Positions 16,393-24,969 of a stretch of DNA of 64,000 nucleotides are shown here, one piece after another. Both the position numbers and the translations under genes were made by a program. The notes under the pieces were generated by a model that saw only the letters and a program-made list of their open reading frames with translations, ran no database searches and had not been told where the DNA came from. Numbering within the stretch: position 1 is the stretch's first letter; every line of letters starts with the position of its first letter. The stretch comes from Caldilineaceae bacterium (GTDB lineage Bacteria; Chloroflexota; Anaerolineae; Caldilineales; Caldilineaceae), in the NCBI GenBank assembly GCA_022842065.1, contig JALHQH010000052.1:1-64000 (forward strand), in the 5' to 3' direction.

Positions 16393-17466
16393 ATGCGGCG
16401 TATTTTGGCGATTGAAAGCAGTTGTGATGAGACGGCGGCGGCGGTGATTGCGGATGGCCGCCAGATTTTGAGTAATGTGGTTGCCACCCAGATCGAATTG
16501 CATCGCCGCTTTGGTGGCGTTTTTCCGGAAGTGGCCAGCCGCCAACATGTGCTTTCAATCAGCCCTGTGATTACGCAAGCCCTGACCGCGGCAGGACTGA
16601 GCCATGTCCGGCAGGTCGATGCAATTGCCGTTACCCAAGGGCCGGGGCTGGCCGGGAGTCTGTTGGTTGGCGTCAATGCCGCCAAAGGGCTAGCCTTTGG
16701 CAGCAAACTGCCTTTGCTCGGGGTAAACCATCTGGAAGGCCATATTTACAGCAACTGGCTGACTGTGCCTGACCGCGCCCAGGGCGTGCAGGATGATGCC
16801 TTCCCTGTCCTGATCTTGATTGTCTCTGGTGGGCACACCGAACTGCTGGTCATGCATGATCATGGCCGCTATCAACGGCTGGGCAGTACACTCGATGACG
16901 CCGCCGGCGAAGCTTTTGACAAGGTGGCGCGCCTGCTCAACCTGGGTTTTCCGGGGGGACCGGCGATCCAACAGACGGCACAAGGTGGTGATGCCACCCG
17001 TTTCGCCCTGCCGCGCGCGTTGAGTCATGGTGACGAGCACCGCTTTAACTTTAGCTTTTCCGGATTGAAAACGGCGGTACTTAATCTTGTCCGCGAACTG
17101 GAACGGGATGGGGCGGATCTGCACGACGTGGGGCTGTTGGCTGATCTGGCGGCTTCTTTTCAAGCAGCGGTGATCGAGGTATTAGTGCGGAAAACGGTGG
17201 CTGCGGCTACCTATGTCGGGGCGCGCCAGGTTTGTATCTGTGGGGGGGTCAGTGCCAATGCGCCACTCCGGAGCCTGGCCGAGGCTGAATTCGCCCGGCT
17301 GCAGCTGCCACTTTATGTGCCCCCGCTCTTTCTCTGCACCGATAATGCGGCCATGATTGGCGCGGCGGCTTATTTTCGGCATAGAGAAAGAGGGGGGACA
17401 CAAGGGGTGCGCACGGATCTGACGCTGGATGTTTTTGCCAACTTGCCCTTGCCGCAAATGGGCTAA
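16393..17466 (+). CDS. tsaD: tRNA N6-threonylcarbamoyladenosine transferase TsaD
   Basis: A 357-residue Kae1/TsaD protein that, with TsaB and TsaE, transfers threonylcarbamoyl from TC-AMP to A37 of ANN-decoding tRNAs. It begins ILAIESSCDETAAAV. The metal-binding motif is NHLEGHIYSN (His ~113 and 117), with ISGGHTEL-like VSGGHTELL, GEAFDKVARLLNLGFPGGPA and the C-terminal metal Asp in CTDNAAMIGAAAY. The ATG at 16393 gives the canonical MRRILAIESS start; GTG codons at 16375 and 16387 are in frame but encode repeat-derived residues. The leader is therefore essentially a repeat array. Confidence 0.95.
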   Translation: MRRILAIESSCDETAAAVIADGRQILSNVVATQIELHRRFGGVFPEVASRQHVLSISPVITQALTAAGLSHVRQVDAIAVTQGPGLAGSLLVGVNAAKGLAFGSKLPLLGVNHLEGHIYSNWLTVPDRAQGVQDDAFPVLILIVSGGHTELLVMHDHGRYQRLGSTLDDAAGEAFDKVARLLNLGFPGGPAIQQTAQGGDATRFALPRALSHGDEHRFNFSFSGLKTAVLNLVRELERDGADLHDVGLLADLAASFQAAVIEVLVRKTVAAATYVGARQVCICGGVSANAPLRSLAEAEFARLQLPLYVPPLFLCTDNAAMIGAAAYFRHRERGGTQGVRTDLTLDVFANLPLPQMG

Positions 17467-17501
17467 TGGCGGCACCTGATAGAGAAAGCAATCGAGTTGG
17501 T

Positions 17502-17545
17502 ACAATCGCGTAGTGCGCATCAGGGGATGCGCACTACGCGATTGT
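17502..17545. terminator. 19-bp perfect hairpin between convergent genes
   Basis: Arms 17502-17520 and 17527-17545 (acaatcgcgtagtgcgcat and complement) are perfect with a 6-nt loop. The hairpin lies between the ends of tsaD and the AI-2E-type transporter gene and probably stops both. Confidence 0.7.
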
Positions 17546-17592
17546 GCATATTGATCTGCCTTATCTATTAGGCGGCTTCTTGGGCGGTGCTG

Positions 17593-19119
17593 CTACGTCG
17601 AGGCAATTGCTGAGGTGGGTGTACTTTGATGTTCTTCGACCGGTTGTTCGCTTTTTTCACTGCCTGGGGGATCGCCCAACCCTTCGACGGCACTGCGGGC
17701 GCGCGTAAGCGTTTTGCGCCAGGAATCCCGGCGCAATTCTTCACCCTTCACCGTCCGCCGATAGGAGCGTTGCCTGGGATTGGCCGTTGGAAAGCCGCCC
17801 CCTTGAAAGGGTGGATAGTCGAGTAATTTGGCATGGATATAACCACCAATCACGCGCAGGCTCGCCACCACTGGCGCGGCTAAGAAGGCCCCCAGAATGC
17901 CCCCAATATTGAGCCCCACCACCACGCCACAGATCACAACCACCGGATGTAGATTGACACTGTCGCCAATCACGCGCGGCACGATAATGTTATTCTCCAA
18001 CTGCTGGATAATAAAGTAGATCGCAATTGTAATCAACGCAAAGCTGACATTATCAATTCCCAGTGGACCTAGCACATCACTGCCCTGGATCAACGCGACA
18101 ATCACCGCGGGAATCATCGCCAATGTCGGGCCAAGATTGGGGACAATCTCTAATGTCCCGGCTAGAATGCCGAGAATCAAGGCCCCCGGCATCCCTGCAA
18201 TTTCTAACGCAAGCCAGGTGGTCGTGCCAATGATCAGGCTCAGAATGATCTGCCCGCGGAAAAAGGCCTGCCAAATGTGGCTGATCCGGCGCAATAGTTC
18301 GGCAAACTCCGGCTGATAGGAAGGCGGAAAGAGCCCCTGCACATAGCTGCGAATCGTTGGGGCATCCTTGGTCAGATAAAGACTGACAAAGAAGATGACC
18401 AAAAAAGTAAAGAAGAATTGGACAATCCCCCCAACAACGCTAATCCCGAGCACCGCAGTGCTGCTGACCACCGTGGTGGTGGTGCCGATCAGTTGTTGCA
18501 TATAGGTCAGCAGCTCGCCAATGGTGGGGATCACCAGATACTGTTGAAAGTTATTTTGCAACTCTTGTAGCGTGTTGCCAATCGGAAATTCAAAGCCCCA
18601 CATCACCAGGGCATCCGGCAGATTATCGATCGAGTTGCTGAACCAGCGGATTACATTCATCGTAATCACCTGCGGGTTGTAGTTACCCAGGCTTGTCAAC
18701 TGATTAAGCAAGACGGGAATGAGCAGCACCGGTAGCAGGATAAAGCCAATTAAGAGCAGCACAAAGAGCACCACCGTGGTGATGCTGCGGGGAATGCGCA
18801 GTCGATCCCCTAGATCCACGACAGGATTGAGCAGATAGGCAATAATCGCCGCGAAGATGAGAATGGGTAAGACCGCAGTGCTGAGCCAGATGATAATCAG
18901 CGCAACAATCAGCAAGAGCACAATCACAATGCGCTTAGTTGCGCGATCCCAACGCGAACTCGCCGGCACTTGTTCGCTTGCCACTGGCGCGGCGACTGGC
19001 GCTGCCTGTAGTGGTGGCAGAATGTCGGTTGTGTCTACCTGTTTTGTGTTTTCTTCTACACGGAGCTGGCCGGCGACTGCTAAGTCACCCTGCCCCCTTG
19101 GCTTTGTTGGTTCAACCAC
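17593..19119 (-). CDS. AI-2E family (PerM/YdiK-type) membrane transporter
   Basis: A 508-residue protein of the AI-2 exporter superfamily, typically eight membrane helices. After a ~60-residue polar N-terminus come paired helices (IVIVLLLIVALIIIWLSTAV, LPILIFAAIIAYLLNPVV) and the long periplasmic-type segment. The conserved C-terminal block includes LILGILAGTLEIVPNLGPTL, YFIIQQLENNIIVPRVIGDS and GGILGAFLAAPVVASLRVI. A ~70-residue charged tail (DYPPFQGGGFPTANPRQRSY onward) is unusual. The start is GTG; an upstream ATG is out of frame. Family members export AI-2 or exchange sodium and protons, so the substrate is open. Confidence 0.85.
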   Translation of the reverse strand: MVEPTKPRGQGDLAVAGQLRVEENTKQVDTTDILPPLQAAPVAAPVASEQVPASSRWDRATKRIVIVLLLIVALIIIWLSTAVLPILIFAAIIAYLLNPVVDLGDRLRIPRSITTVVLFVLLLIGFILLPVLLIPVLLNQLTSLGNYNPQVITMNVIRWFSNSIDNLPDALVMWGFEFPIGNTLQELQNNFQQYLVIPTIGELLTYMQQLIGTTTTVVSSTAVLGISVVGGIVQFFFTFLVIFFVSLYLTKDAPTIRSYVQGLFPPSYQPEFAELLRRISHIWQAFFRGQIILSLIIGTTTWLALEIAGMPGALILGILAGTLEIVPNLGPTLAMIPAVIVALIQGSDVLGPLGIDNVSFALITIAIYFIIQQLENNIIVPRVIGDSVNLHPVVVICGVVVGLNIGGILGAFLAAPVVASLRVIGGYIHAKLLDYPPFQGGGFPTANPRQRSYRRTVKGEELRRDSWRKTLTRARSAVEGLGDPPGSEKSEQPVEEHQSTPTSAIAST

Positions 19120-19294
19120 GATTCAATCCATGTCGCCCTAGCTATACGGCGTAGAGCACCAAAAACGAACTACTGGTCTGCATGACTGCCATGTAAGTCC
19201 TCTGCGCTGAGGGGATAAGCTCTTTTACCCTCAGTAGGAAACCCCACTCAGGTCAGTAAGTCGCGCCACCACTGCCTTTGGCCAAGGCAGTACC

Positions 19295-20497
19295 CTACCG
19301 GCGGCCCTGCTTGCTTAATGCTTTGCGGGTCTGTTGCATGGCCGCGCCCTCTTGCTGAATAAATTGCTGGTAAAGCGCATAAAAGCGCTGCCGGTCTTGC
19401 TGGCTGATCACCGCAACAGCATCGGCCGTTTCCACGGCGTAGGGATAGCCATTGCCGACCACACATTCCGCGCGCACCAAATCCAGGATCTCTTCGGCAC
19501 GCCCACTGTCGAGCAGCCAGCGGGGCATCTCCACCCGCGCCGGGGGCTGCTCATTCGAGAGTTTCATATAGGTAAAGGCCACTTCTTTATAAAAGGGCGC
19601 TAAATCTTGTTCACTCAAACCATCGCCGCGCGCACAGAGAAAGAGCGGGCTGCGATCACCCCATTTCCCCACACATTTGCTGATCAATGATGCATCGCTG
19701 ATGGGCAGACTCGCCGGTTTATTTTCCAATACGCCCATCAGGGTGACAATGTCGCGACTAAAAGAGCGATCAACAAAGGCCACCAGCGGCACCTGATAGC
19801 GGGTTGAGCAATCCAATAGCTTCTGCACGGCCGCGGTATAGGGTCGCGAGTGCATGGGTTTCATCGTGCCGGCAAAGCTGATGATAAAGGAGCCATCAAA
19901 AAAGCAGAGCGGTTTGTCGGCCGGTGCCGCATCGGCATAGCTTGTCATCAATTCGCAGAGTTTGTCACATTCGCGTTCAAAGCGCACCCGATTGACATAC
20001 TGATTGGCAAAGCTGCTGCCGGCCTCATCACCCTCGTGATCGCCTAACTCTTCGGGCGAAAGAATCTCTAGCGTCACATCCTTGACATACCCCCCCGTAC
20101 CGGCGCTATGGTTGTTAAGAAACCACCCAATCTGCACAGCACCCACTGCCGGCGTAATATCTTTAGTCGGCGCAATTTGGCTGCCATCCACAGCCAGCAC
20201 AGGACGGTTGAGCAGCGTCTCGAAGGCCCACGCGCGGGCGTCGCGGTGATCGCGCCACTGAGGGGCAAAGGGCAGACAAAGTTCCGCGGCTTGATCCCAC
20301 TCAATGGTCGGCAGTGCCCCTGGCCAGGCTCTGCCCCGTTCGGCCAGGGCTGCTTCCATTCCTGTAACGTCGTAGCGGTAGAAATTGGTTAACCAATTTT
20401 CCAACCGATCACGTTGTTCACGCTGGGCGCTCTGATAGCGTTGAAAGTGCGGCCGTTTCTGCTCCAGCGCGCCAATCACTTTGTTGCGGTCGAGCAA
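19295..20497 (-). CDS. NurA-domain nuclease
   Basis: A 400-residue protein with the NurA fold, a 5'-3' nuclease that in archaea works with the HerA helicase in end resection. Two acidic motifs fit the catalytic core: LAVDGSQIAP (Asp104) and CFFDGSFII (Asp201), with the C-terminal AVETADAVAVISQQDRQRFY segment. It starts at TTG with GGAGG upstream; no ATG start fits. No HerA homologue is adjacent. The anSME-like gene lies upstream on the same strand, ~50 bp away. Whether it is a nuclease here is inferred from the fold. Confidence 0.78.
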   Translation of the reverse strand: MLDRNKVIGALEQKRPHFQRYQSAQREQRDRLENWLTNFYRYDVTGMEAALAERGRAWPGALPTIEWDQAAELCLPFAPQWRDHRDARAWAFETLLNRPVLAVDGSQIAPTKDITPAVGAVQIGWFLNNHSAGTGGYVKDVTLEILSPEELGDHEGDEAGSSFANQYVNRVRFERECDKLCELMTSYADAAPADKPLCFFDGSFIISFAGTMKPMHSRPYTAAVQKLLDCSTRYQVPLVAFVDRSFSRDIVTLMGVLENKPASLPISDASLISKCVGKWGDRSPLFLCARGDGLSEQDLAPFYKEVAFTYMKLSNEQPPARVEMPRWLLDSGRAEEILDLVRAECVVGNGYPYAVETADAVAVISQQDRQRFYALYQQFIQQEGAAMQQTRKALSKQGRR

Positions 20498-20548
20498 AGG
20501 AACCTCCAGGATAATGGGTAATAACGATTAATGCAGAACGGTTAACGA

Positions 20549-21895
20549 TTAATGGTTAACGGGTAAAGGCGCAACGGCGCGCTTGCCGTGACAGGCTTTG
20601 AATTTGCGGCCGCTGCCACACGGGCAAGGATCATTGCGGCTGGCCGCCGCGAAACGTTGCTGTTGGGCCTCTGCTGCTTTGGCCAGTGCCAGCATAATGT
20701 TGGCCGGTGGCCGCCGGTGGCGCAGTTCATTGGCCATAAAGCGCATGGGCTGATCAATGTAATTAAAAAAGGCGCGAAAGCCACCACACAGATAGTTTAG
20801 TCCGCTTTCGCCATCCGGCGTCTCGATAAAACGATCCTTGGGACAGCCACCATTACAGACAAAGCGCACTTCACATTCCCGGCAATAGCGGGGCAGGCTG
20901 TCACGCTTGGCCAACCCAAATTGCTGCTGCGCCGGCGATGTCACCATCTCTAACAACTCGATCTCTTGTAGATTGCCCAACTTGTATTTGGGCTCGACAA
21001 AGTGATCGCACGAAAAAACGTCACCATTGTGCTCCATGGCCAAGGCCAGGCCACAGGTCTCTTCAAAGATACAAAGGCCAGGGCGTTCCCCCACCCATGC
21101 CGCCAAGGCGACATCAAAGATCTGCACAAAGACTCGGCCCACATCATGGCGCACCCATTCGTCAAAGATGGCGATCAGAAAGCGGCCATATTGTTCAGCG
21201 GTCAACGAGCGCCCGGTAACTGTGTCGCCTTCTTGATAACCGGTCTCATTGTCGCGCTCAACAATGGGAATAAACTGCATAAACTGGGTGCCCACTTCAT
21301 CGCGCAGACAACGATAGACGGCCAGCCCATGCTCGGCATTGGCGGCATGGACCGTGGTGAGAATGTTGAACTCGACCTTGTGCTGTTTGAGCAAGTTTAG
21401 CCCAGCCATGACCTTGTCGAAAGTGGGATTGCCCCCCTTGTCAACCCGGTAGGCGTCGTGAATCGCTTTTGGCCCGTCAATACTCAGCCCGATCAGAAAG
21501 TCATGCGCATGAAAGAAGGCGCACCACTCATCGTTGAGCAGTACGCCATTGGTCTGGAAGGCATTATGAATCCGCATGCCGGGACGGGCGTACTTTTGTT
21601 GTAGTTCGACCGCGCGGCGGAAAAAGTCGAGCCCCATCAGGGTCGGCTCGCCTCCTTGCCAGGCAAAGGTCACTTCCGGCACCTGCTGCGCCTCGATGTA
21701 TTGGCGCGTATAATTTTCCAACAGCTCATCGGCCATGCGAAAGCGGCTGCCGGGATACATCAGCTCCTTGGCCAGGAAATAACAGTACTTACAATCCAGA
21801 TTGCAGATTGCCCCGCGCGGCTTGGTCATAATGTGAAACGCCGCCGGCGTTACTACTTGATCCCCTGCGGAAAGAAAGGTCATCGTGCCATCCAT
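20549..21895 (-). CDS. Radical SAM/SPASM enzyme, anaerobic sulfatase-maturase type, with SEC-C tail
   Basis: A 448-residue radical SAM protein. The [4Fe-4S] motif CNLDCKYC (Cys ~31, 35, 38) is followed by FAWQGGEPTLMGLDFFRRAV and a SPASM region rich in Cys (CIFEETCGLALAMEHNGDVF, CDHF, YCRECEVRFVCNGGCPKDRF). This matches anSME, which oxidises an active-site Cys or Ser of sulfatases to formylglycine. The C-terminus ends in a SEC-C zinc motif (NDPCPCGSGRKFKACHG). No sulfatase gene is in the window, so it may act at a distance or on another peptide. I chose the ATG at 21895; ATG 21883 is also possible. It starts 14 bp after the KDPG aldolase stop. Confidence 0.85.
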   Translation of the reverse strand: MDGTMTFLSAGDQVVTPAAFHIMTKPRGAICNLDCKYCYFLAKELMYPGSRFRMADELLENYTRQYIEAQQVPEVTFAWQGGEPTLMGLDFFRRAVELQQKYARPGMRIHNAFQTNGVLLNDEWCAFFHAHDFLIGLSIDGPKAIHDAYRVDKGGNPTFDKVMAGLNLLKQHKVEFNILTTVHAANAEHGLAVYRCLRDEVGTQFMQFIPIVERDNETGYQEGDTVTGRSLTAEQYGRFLIAIFDEWVRHDVGRVFVQIFDVALAAWVGERPGLCIFEETCGLALAMEHNGDVFSCDHFVEPKYKLGNLQEIELLEMVTSPAQQQFGLAKRDSLPRYCRECEVRFVCNGGCPKDRFIETPDGESGLNYLCGGFRAFFNYIDQPMRFMANELRHRRPPANIMLALAKAAEAQQQRFAAASRNDPCPCGSGRKFKACHGKRAVAPLPVNH

Positions 21896-21909
21896 TATCT
21901 CATTACCGG

Positions 21910-22554
21910 CTACTTTACGGCTGCATCCCACGCCTGGCGTAACGCTTGCGCCCGCTTGGCCAGATCAGTTAGATCTTGGGTTGGCCCGGTGACCAGCGCG
22001 CTGCCAATGCCGGCTGCCACTGCGCCCGCTTTGATATATTCGCCGATATTCTCGGCCGTAATACCGCCGGTGGGGACAATTTCAATGTCATCGAGGGGGG
22101 CGCGAATGGCCTTAATGTAGCGTGGTCCCATCATTTCAGAGGGGAAGAGCTTCACGATGCGACAGCCGGCCACAAAAGCGTTCTGCGCCTCGGTGGGGGT
22201 GAAGACTCCAGGGAGATGCAAAATATCCTGCGCTACGGCCGCGGCGGCAGTGGCCAGATCAAGATTCGGGGCCACGGTAAATTGCGCACCGGCTGCGATG
22301 GCTGTGCGAAACTGGGCGACCGTCCGCACCGTCCCCGCGCCGATAGTCATCTGCTCGCCAAATTGCGCGCGCAATTGGGTAATGCTCTCTAGCGCGCTCG
22401 TGGTGTTGAGGGTCACTTCCATAATCGGCACCCCATTGTCGAGCAAAACCTGGGCGATGTCGATCACCTGGGCGCGGCTGAAGTTACCGCGCACAATCGC
22501 CACAAGACCTGTCTTGCGGAGCTGGGCCGCTACTGTACTTGACGCTGTTGACAT
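21910..22554 (-). CDS. eda: KDPG/KHG aldolase
   Basis: A 214-residue class I aldolase that cleaves 2-keto-3-deoxy-6-phosphogluconate to pyruvate and glyceraldehyde-3-phosphate. Family landmarks are LVAIVRGN, IMEVTLNT with the catalytic Glu, TIGAGTV, PNLD, LPGVFTPTEAQNAF, the Schiff-base Lys in RIVKLFPSEMMGPRYIKAI and VPTGGITAENIGEYIKAGA. FPS replaces the common FPA. Upstream on the same strand is the 25-bp inverted repeat; downstream is the anSME-like gene. A galactonate (KDPGal) aldolase is a close alternative. Confidence 0.92.
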   Translation of the reverse strand: MSTASSTVAAQLRKTGLVAIVRGNFSRAQVIDIAQVLLDNGVPIMEVTLNTTSALESITQLRAQFGEQMTIGAGTVRTVAQFRTAIAAGAQFTVAPNLDLATAAAAVAQDILHLPGVFTPTEAQNAFVAGCRIVKLFPSEMMGPRYIKAIRAPLDDIEIVPTGGITAENIGEYIKAGAVAAGIGSALVTGPTQDLTDLAKRAQALRQAWDAAVK

Positions 22555-22650
22555 CCTTTACTCCTACCTGCTGAAAACAACTTTGGACGATCTTGGTTGG
22601 GCTAAGCTTACCACAGATTGGCCAGGGTTTCCAGTTGCCACTTTGATTGC

Positions 22651-22730
22651 GCCACCCGTGTGCGTCGCACTGGTCGTATGAGATTGGGTCAACGAAACAA
22701 CGTTTGACCAGTGCGACGCACACGGGTGGC
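22651..22730. repeat. 25-bp perfect inverted repeat sharing a core with 4741-4806
   Basis: Arms 22651-22675 and 22706-22730 are perfect reverse complements around a 30-nt centre, the same centre length as the copy at 4741. The shared core is tgcgtcgcactg. It lies between the ECF41 sigma gene (upstream, minus) and eda (downstream, minus), where it could stop transcription. Confidence 0.8.
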
Positions 22731-22761
22731 CCTAAACTAAGCCGCTCCCCTTTGATTCGGG

Positions 22762-23640
22762 TTATAAAAGTTTTTCCCGGATGTGCTGTAACTTCTCCGG
22801 ATTAACAACAAAGCGCAAGGCCACAATCAAGCCATCCACGCAGTGTAGATTGACGACGCCGATCAGCTCCTCACCGGCCCAGACCAGCAGAGAGGGGGCG
22901 CCGTTGCTTTCAACCGCAGTCAAACGTGAATCGGCTGTCCGCTTCGCATAGATACCAGCAAGGAAACGTAACACAATGTGCTGGCCGGCCAGCGGTCGGG
23001 TGGCTGCGCCCACCTTGCCGCCCCCATCCGACCAGAGCTGGACATCTTGGGCCAATAGTTGCTCGACCTGTTCCATATCTCCCGTTGACAGCGCCAGCAT
23101 AAAACTTTCGACAATCGCACGTTGTTGTGGCGGCGTGGCAAAGCGGGGTCGGCGATCATGAAGATAGCGGCGCGCACGGCTGTAAAGCTGGCGGCAGTTG
23201 CTCTCACTCTTTTCGACAATCGTGGCAATTTCCCCATAGTCATAGTCAAAGACTTCGCGCAACAGAAAAACGGCCCGCTCCACCGGCGAGAGCGTTTCCA
23301 GCAGCACCAGAAAGGCCATGGCAATCGACTCATGGCGGGCCAGGAGCTCGTCGGGGGCATTGGCTGTCAACAGCGGTTCGGGCAGCCAGGGGCCAATGTA
23401 TTCCTCGCGCTTCACCCGCGCCGACTTGAGCTGATCAAGGCAAAGCCTGGTCAACACGGTCGTTAGAAAGGCCTTTGCTGATTGCAGCGTGCTGACATCA
23501 GTTGCCATGAAGCGTAGATAACACTCCTGTACCATGTCCTCCGCCTCCATCACCGTGCCCAACATGCGGTAGGCAATCGAAAAGAGGAGTGGGCGGTGGG
23601 CCTCAAAGGTTTGCAGTCGTGGGTCGGTACTGTTGTTCAT
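22762..23640 (-). CDS. ECF41-type sigma factor with SnoaL-like C-terminal domain
   Basis: A 292-residue extracytoplasmic-function sigma factor. Sigma2 (LLFSIAYRMLGTVMEAEDMV) and sigma4 (LSPVERAVFLLREVFDYDYG, EIATIVEKSESNCRQLYSRA) precede a ~100-residue SnoaL-like domain. That domain carries the DGGGK motif (WSDGGGKVGAA) and an NPEKL end, hallmarks of the ECF41/SigJ group, where it acts as a built-in regulator in place of an anti-sigma factor. I chose the ATG at 23640. It overlaps the end of the upstream flavoprotein gene by 38 nt, as ECF41 factors are usually paired with an oxidoreductase or carboxymuconolactone decarboxylase they control. Confidence 0.88.
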   Translation of the reverse strand: MNNSTDPRLQTFEAHRPLLFSIAYRMLGTVMEAEDMVQECYLRFMATDVSTLQSAKAFLTTVLTRLCLDQLKSARVKREEYIGPWLPEPLLTANAPDELLARHESIAMAFLVLLETLSPVERAVFLLREVFDYDYGEIATIVEKSESNCRQLYSRARRYLHDRRPRFATPPQQRAIVESFMLALSTGDMEQVEQLLAQDVQLWSDGGGKVGAATRPLAGQHIVLRFLAGIYAKRTADSRLTAVESNGAPSLLVWAGEELIGVVNLHCVDGLIVALRFVVNPEKLQHIREKLL

Positions 23641-24865
23641 GGTCGCTGCTCTTTTCTGCTGTTTGCATCTGCCCACGCATGGCTGGGAACGGTGGTTGCG
23701 TGATCACTTGGGTCGTCTTTGGCCAGAGATAAGCTGGTGTCCACCACTTGGTGCGCCAGAGACTTTGCACGGTGTAACGACAGATCTGCTCCTTGAACCA
23801 TGCCGCCGGCCGCCCGCTGATAATCAACGCCCGCGGGCGATCATCGCTATGCACGAATTGGACCAAGCCATCCTTGCGCCCCAAGCTGATACACTGGCCG
23901 CCATAGCCAAACCGGAATGGCCCCGGTGCTGGTTGCCCGGTCAAGTGTGCCGCCAGCTGATCGGCGACATAAGCGCCCATGGGCATGGCCGTCGCACAGG
24001 CCATACGTAGCCCGGTCGCAGCGGCATCACCTACGGCATAGATGGTCGGGTGGTCAACCACCTGCAAGGTTTCGTTGACCAGGATCCGACCGGCGGGATC
24101 GGTAGGCAAACCTGCGGCGCGGGCAAGCGGCAGTGTCGTAAAGGCACCGGCCCACAGACACTGGTCAAAGGGGATGAACTGCCCATCGCGACAGTAGGCG
24201 CGATCCGCCGTGAGCCGTTCAACAGTCCGATCTTCAATCAAGGTGATCTCTAGCCGACTGAAAACGCGTTTTAGATGGCGTTGCCCGGCAACCGAGAGGG
24301 TGGCCCCCAACTTGCCGCTCGTGACCAGGGTGATGCGTAGTTGGGGATACCGTTCGGCTAACTCGGCGGCCGCTTCAATTCCGGTGAGGCCACCGCCCAC
24401 GATCAGCAACTGGCCGGCTTGGGCGGCCAGCGCCGCCACTGCCAGCTGCCCTTGTTGACTGGTCGCGGCGCTGGCAAGCGAAAGCGCATAGTCCGCTACG
24501 CCTGGTACCCGACTGCGCTCCACCGTACTGCCCAGCGCGTAAACCAAGTGATCATAGGTGATCGTTTGGCTGCCGGCGGCACCTTGCACCGTGAGCGCAC
24601 GCGCCTTGGGATCAAGCGCCGTACAGTTGCCTTGCACGAATTGAACGGCTGTGCCCGCCACCAACTTGCGCAAGGGGATGGCCTGTGGTGAGGTGCCGGC
24701 CAACTGTTGGTGCAGCCGAATCCGCTCAACAAAGTGGTCGTGGTTGTTAATCAACACGATTTCTACGGGTTGACGTTTGGTCTGGGCGGCCAGGCGTAGT
24801 GCCGCCAATGTCCCCGCATAGCCAGCACCGAGGATGACAACTTTGGTCTGTTTTGGGCTTTGCAT
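23603..24865 (-). CDS. NDH-2-like FAD/NAD(P)-dependent oxidoreductase
   Basis: A 420-residue two-Rossmann flavoprotein of the type II NADH dehydrogenase / FAD-dependent pyridine nucleotide oxidoreductase superfamily. FAD-binding ILGAGYAGTLAALRL is at the N-terminus, the NAD-binding motif IVGGGLTGIEAAAEL is in the middle and the FAD-ribityl site IYAVGDAA follows. C-terminal residues include IISGRPAAWFKEQICRYTVQ. AGGAG lies 6 nt before the chosen ATG at 24865. Its overlap with the ECF41 sigma gene suggests it is that factor's cognate target. Electron acceptor unknown. Confidence 0.88.
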   Translation of the reverse strand: MQSPKQTKVVILGAGYAGTLAALRLAAQTKRQPVEIVLINNHDHFVERIRLHQQLAGTSPQAIPLRKLVAGTAVQFVQGNCTALDPKARALTVQGAAGSQTITYDHLVYALGSTVERSRVPGVADYALSLASAATSQQGQLAVAALAAQAGQLLIVGGGLTGIEAAAELAERYPQLRITLVTSGKLGATLSVAGQRHLKRVFSRLEITLIEDRTVERLTADRAYCRDGQFIPFDQCLWAGAFTTLPLARAAGLPTDPAGRILVNETLQVVDHPTIYAVGDAAATGLRMACATAMPMGAYVADQLAAHLTGQPAPGPFRFGYGGQCISLGRKDGLVQFVHSDDRPRALIISGRPAAWFKEQICRYTVQSLWRTKWWTPAYLWPKTTQVITQPPFPAMRGQMQTAEKSSDHEQQYRPTTANL

Positions 24866-24969
24866 TTTTTGCTCCTTTTGCTCTCGCGAACGACAAGCGA
24901 TCAATTTCGCTGACAGAAAGGAGACGAGCAAGGTGTGCGTTTTGTGACAAAATCCACAATCTTGGTACT

